From assembly GCA_009778865.1 (NCBI GenBank), contig WRFJ01000032.1:1-8323 (forward strand): DNA of 8,323 nt, read 5' to 3'. The stretch comes from Chloroflexota bacterium (GTDB lineage Bacteria; Chloroflexota; Dehalococcoidia; Dehalococcoidales; WRFJ01). The translations under genes were made by a program, and so were the position numbers. The notes beneath the pieces are model-generated. The model made no database searches. It worked only from the letters and a program-made list of their open reading frames with translations, and had not been told where the DNA came from. Positions 6,037 to 8,323 of this stretch are shown piece after piece. Every line of letters starts with the position of its first letter. Positions within the stretch are counted from its first letter, which is position 1.

Positions 6037-6681
6037 CTATCTGTTTTTATGGTAACAACAGGAATGTTCCCGGTCATTGTTCTTACTCAGCTCTTCTTTT
6101 AGCGAAGCAGTGAGTTTTTTAAGTAAAGTCCACAATTGTTCTTGTTCTTGCCCGTTTAAGCCGGCAAAAATTTTCTCGGCACTTTTTTCTCTGCGTTCCA
6201 CGATTTCTTGGGCTTTGGTTTTACCTTCGTTAGTTAGAAAAATCTGCACGCTTCTTTTGTCCTCTTCGTTTACCTGGCGACTGACGTAACCTTTGGTTTC
6301 CAATTTGTCTATCAGTTCACCCAAAGAAGTAGGGCGTATATCCATTTTTTCTACCAAATCTTTTTGAGCTACACCGTCACCGACCAGTAATATGAGCAAC
6401 AGTCTGTGTTGACCTCTGTTGTGCATTTCCAAGCCATCTTTTTTATGACCACTAAATTCATTGCACTGACTTTTGCAGTCTTGCGTAGCCGCTGTTTTTT
6501 TAACCCACATAACTTGAGCATTTTCTGTGCTCTCGCTGCCTTGCTCATGAAGCTCTTTAAACTCCTTTAATTTAGCAGCTCGGCGTTTAGTATGTTCCTC
6601 ATGATGAGCACGGGCCATTAAAATATTGGTCATATGCAGCTGGTGCAGGAGTTTTTCTTGTAAAGTAACGTTATCTTTCAT
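6037..6681 (-). CDS. MarR-family transcriptional regulator with N-terminal extension and Cys/His clusters
   Basis: This 214-residue regulator has a MarR winged helix at about 88-200. RGQHRLLLILL leads into the helix-turn-helix (QKDLVEKM, then recognition helix RPTSLGELIDKLETKGY, 116-132), followed by the wing RQVNEEDKRSVQIFLT with the family's Asp141 and Arg143. A long C-terminal helix would support dimerisation. Typical MarR proteins have about 140-160 residues; the excess is an N-terminal extension of about 85 residues. It holds AHHEEH (25-30), Cys69-x3-Cys73 and His79, and the tail has HSCCYH (206-211), so metal or thiol sensing is plausible but unproven. I chose ATG 6681: the longer frame from TTG 6774 begins inside the -35 box of its own promoter and cannot be the translated start. 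Paired sites around the promoter suggest autorepression. The gene converges on the rhodanese pair and diverges from polA. Confidence 0.9.
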   Translation of the reverse strand: MKDNVTLQEKLLHQLHMTNILMARAHHEEHTKRRAAKLKEFKELHEQGSESTENAQVMWVKKTAATQDCKSQCNEFSGHKKDGLEMHNRGQHRLLLILLVGDGVAQKDLVEKMDIRPTSLGELIDKLETKGYVSRQVNEEDKRSVQIFLTNEGKTKAQEIVERREKSAEKIFAGLNGQEQEQLWTLLKKLTASLKEELSKNNDREHSCCYHKNR

Positions 6682-6726
6682 TATTTTCTCTTCTTTCTTT
6701 CCACTATTTGGTACTTTTATTTTCTT

Positions 6727-6740
6727 AGGTACCTTACTAA
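6727..6740. promoter_or_regulatory. Putative MarR operator, copy 1 (at the transcription start)
   Basis: AGGTACCTTACTAA is an exact 14-bp copy of the site at 6774-6787, in the same orientation. It contains the 8-bp palindrome AGGTACCT and covers the predicted marR transcription start near 6739, where binding would block initiation or early elongation. Confidence 0.7.
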
Positions 6741-6745
6741 AAAGT

Positions 6746-6774
6746 ATTATATGCTTATTTAAAAGATTTGTCAA
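6746..6774 (-). promoter_or_regulatory. Consensus sigma70 promoter of the marR-family gene
   Basis: On the minus strand a perfect TTGACA (6774-6769) is separated by exactly 17 bases from a perfect TATAAT (6751-6746). This is the strongest promoter in the window. The predicted start near 6739 gives a leader of about 58 nucleotides to ATG 6681. Such a strong promoter held between two repeated sites is typical of a gene kept in check by repression. Confidence 0.88.
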
Positions 6775-6787
6775 GGTACCTTACTAA
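6774..6787. promoter_or_regulatory. Putative MarR operator, copy 2 (abutting the -35 box)
   Basis: This second copy of AGGTACCTTACTAA lies 47 bp from the first and touches the TTGACA box. Its core AAGGTACCTT (6773-6782) is a perfect 10-bp palindrome, suiting a dimeric winged-helix regulator. It is also about 70 bp upstream of the divergent polA -10 box, so an effect on polA is possible but not shown. Confidence 0.7.
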
Positions 6788-6852
6788 TTTCTTTTAAAGA
6801 AATTTTCTCGAAATTTTGATTATAAAGTGTCTATCGGATAACCGGTCGTCTT

Positions 6853-6861
6853 TGCTATAAT
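6853..6861 (+). promoter_or_regulatory. Extended -10 promoter of polA
   Basis: TGCTATAAT is a perfect extended -10 element with no recognisable -35 box at 16-18 bases upstream. It ends 9 bases before the polA ATG, so the predicted start falls at 6868-6871 and the leader would be 0-3 nucleotides. No Shine-Dalgarno precedes the ATG, in keeping with a leaderless transcript. Confidence 0.65.
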
Positions 6862-6870
6862 GAGCCTTAT

Positions 6871-8323
6871 ATGGTAAACAAGTGTTTATTATTATTTGAT
6901 GGCAATGCCTTAATTCATCGTGCCTATCATGCTATGCCTCCACTGGTTCTAAAAAAGACCGGTGAGGACGTGGGGGCTATCTATGGTTTTATGAGCATGT
7001 TTTTGAAAACAGTAGCCGGCTACCTGCCGCAATATATAGTCTTTGCTTTTGATAAAAAAGGTCCTACTTTTCGTCACGATATGTATCAAGACTATAAAGC
7101 CAATCGTCCTAAAGCCCCCGATGATTTAGTCGGTCAAATTATACGTGCCAGACAACTTATAGCCGGCAGCGGCATTGCTTACTACGAAGCAGATGGCTTT
7201 GAGGCTGACGATATTATTGGTACTATTACTGTTGCTGCCTCTCAAAAGGGTATCAAAACTTTCATAGTGACCGGTGATGCTGATGCTATGCAACTAGTAA
7301 ATGAAAATGTTTCTGTGCTTTATCCGGCCAAAGGTAATTCTTTTGCCGAACTTAAAGAATTTACGCCAGCAGAAGTCAAAGAAAAATATGGTGTCTATCC
7401 GCAAAATATAGCCGATCTCAAGGCTCTTTCCGGTGATAGTTCTGATAATATTCCGGGTGTCAGCGGCATCGGTCCCAAAACGGCCATAGCTCTTATTGAA
7501 AAGTTTGGTAGTGTAGAAGAGATATGCCGACAAGCTTCTCAGATAGAATCGGCAAGAGTTCGTGAAATTATAAAACAAAACTGCCTTAATGCTACTTTTT
7601 ATAAAACTTTATGCCTTATCCGCTGCGATGCTCCCATAGATATAGATTTTATAGCCATGCAATCCAATAAAGTACAGTCGCAAAAATTATCGGATGATTT
7701 CACAACTTTAGAGTTTAATTCTTTACTACCGCGTTTAAACGCTCTTATGCAAATATACGGCTATGTCGCAAAAGAGGATCGTAATAGTCCAAACCTTAAT
7801 GTGTCTGCTGGTCAGTATATGCTGGTGCAGACATTACCGCAGTTGCAAAGTTTGACAGAAGCTTTAAAAGATGTTGATTATTTTGCCTTGGATACCGAAA
7901 CAGACGGTATAGATGCTTTGCAGGCCTCTTTGGTGGGTTTATCTTTGTCACTGCGCTCTTGCCAGAGTTTTTATGTGCATTTACCTAAAAGTACACCTAA
8001 AGAGGGCAGTCAAGTGTCAATGTTTGATTTTCAAACTCCTGCTGTCGGTATTGATGGCTTAACTTTAGAGCAAATACAAAAGTCTTTAAATCCCATCTTG
8101 CAAAAGGCTAAAATATACGCTCATAATGCTAAGTTTGATATGCATGCTTTAAAACATAATGGTTTTAGTGTACCGAAATGTGTTTTTGATACTATGCTGG
8201 CCGCTTATTTGATAGGAGAAGTTAATTTAGGCTTAAAAAGTTTGGTTTTAAGCCGTTTAGGGCATCAAATGAAACCTATTAAAGATCTTATCGGCAGCGG
8301 CAAAAACGCTAGAACTATGGCGC
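6871..8323 (+). CDS. polA: DNA polymerase I, N-terminal 484 residues (5'-3' and 3'-5' exonuclease domains)
   Basis: Pol I removes RNA primers and fills gaps in replication and repair. The visible part begins with the 5'-3' exonuclease (FLAP) domain: FDGNALIHRAY (8-18), the metal-binding cluster EADD (111-114), TGDADAMQLV (134-143), and the helix-hairpin-helix GDSSDNIPGVSGIGPKTA (188-205). A 3'-5' proofreading domain starts near 330. Its ExoI motif is LDTETDG (Asp341, Glu343) and its ExoII motif is HNAKFD (Asp423). These acidic residues are kept, unlike in Taq or Bacillus Pol I, so proofreading is probably active. ExoIII and the polymerase domain lie beyond the right edge. ATG 6871 gives the normal family N terminus directly before the first motif, although no ribosome site precedes it. 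It is divergent from the marR-family gene. Confidence 0.97.
   Translation, partial: MVNKCLLLFDGNALIHRAYHAMPPLVLKKTGEDVGAIYGFMSMFLKTVAGYLPQYIVFAFDKKGPTFRHDMYQDYKANRPKAPDDLVGQIIRARQLIAGSGIAYYEADGFEADDIIGTITVAASQKGIKTFIVTGDADAMQLVNENVSVLYPAKGNSFAELKEFTPAEVKEKYGVYPQNIADLKALSGDSSDNIPGVSGIGPKTAIALIEKFGSVEEICRQASQIESARVREIIKQNCLNATFYKTLCLIRCDAPIDIDFIAMQSNKVQSQKLSDDFTTLEFNSLLPRLNALMQIYGYVAKEDRNSPNLNVSAGQYMLVQTLPQLQSLTEALKDVDYFALDTETDGIDALQASLVGLSLSLRSCQSFYVHLPKSTPKEGSQVSMFDFQTPAVGIDGLTLEQIQKSLNPILQKAKIYAHNAKFDMHALKHNGFSVPKCVFDTMLAAYLIGEVNLGLKSLVLSRLGHQMKPIKDLIGSGKNARTMA

Noticed and set aside
7294..7578. Minus-strand 94-residue frame inside polA
   Set aside because: It lies antisense to the conserved 5'-3' exonuclease domain, with no promoter or ribosome site that I can see.
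1..8323. CRISPR array, tRNA or rRNA genes, insertion sequences, prophage or toxin-antitoxin modules
   Set aside because: I found no regularly spaced repeats, transposase or integrase motifs, or RNA gene signatures. The only clear repeats are the two marR-promoter sites, the palindromes and the rhodanese duplication.

Overview
The window looks like an ordinary bacterial chromosome segment: AT-leaning, with closely spaced genes, Shine-Dalgarno sites and sigma70-type promoters. Several features point to Chloroflexota, possibly Dehalococcoidia. The GpsA nucleotide-binding loop reads GATSWG instead of the common GAGSWG, a variant I associate with that phylum, and the PolA motif TGDADAMQLV fits too. 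This assignment comes from memory of family variants and is moderate to low in confidence.

Layout. On the minus strand, positions 1-4790 hold two transcription units. The upstream unit is argF (ornithine carbamoyltransferase) followed after 23 bases by an unrecognised 359-residue protein with two membrane helices. Then come a perfect 36-bp terminator-like hairpin and the unit der-plsY-gpsA: ribosome-assembly GTPase Der, glycerol-3-phosphate acyltransferase PlsY, and glycerol-3-phosphate dehydrogenase GpsA, which is cut by the left edge. GpsA makes sn-glycerol 3-phosphate and PlsY acylates it, so these two form the entry to phospholipid synthesis. A 261-base divergent region (4791-5051) separates argF from two plus-strand genes for secreted lipoproteins with a single rhodanese domain. 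The second of these is broken by a one-base frameshift inside its signal peptide and also has an altered active-site loop.

A perfect 38-bp palindrome lies between the second rhodanese gene and a convergent MarR-family regulator gene. The regulator has a consensus promoter (TTGACA, 17 bases, TATAAT) bracketed by two identical 14-bp sites, the expected arrangement for autorepression. It also has a long N-terminal extension and Cys/His clusters. Divergent from it, polA (DNA polymerase I, 484 residues visible) runs off the right edge. Its extended -10 box is so near the ATG that the mRNA is probably leaderless.

Most of the window is housekeeping, and I see no clear new multi-gene system. The best leads are the MarR regulator with its paired sites, the frameshifted and diverged lipoprotein rhodanese pair, the uncharacterised membrane protein behind argF, and the hairpin packed against the der ribosome binding site.
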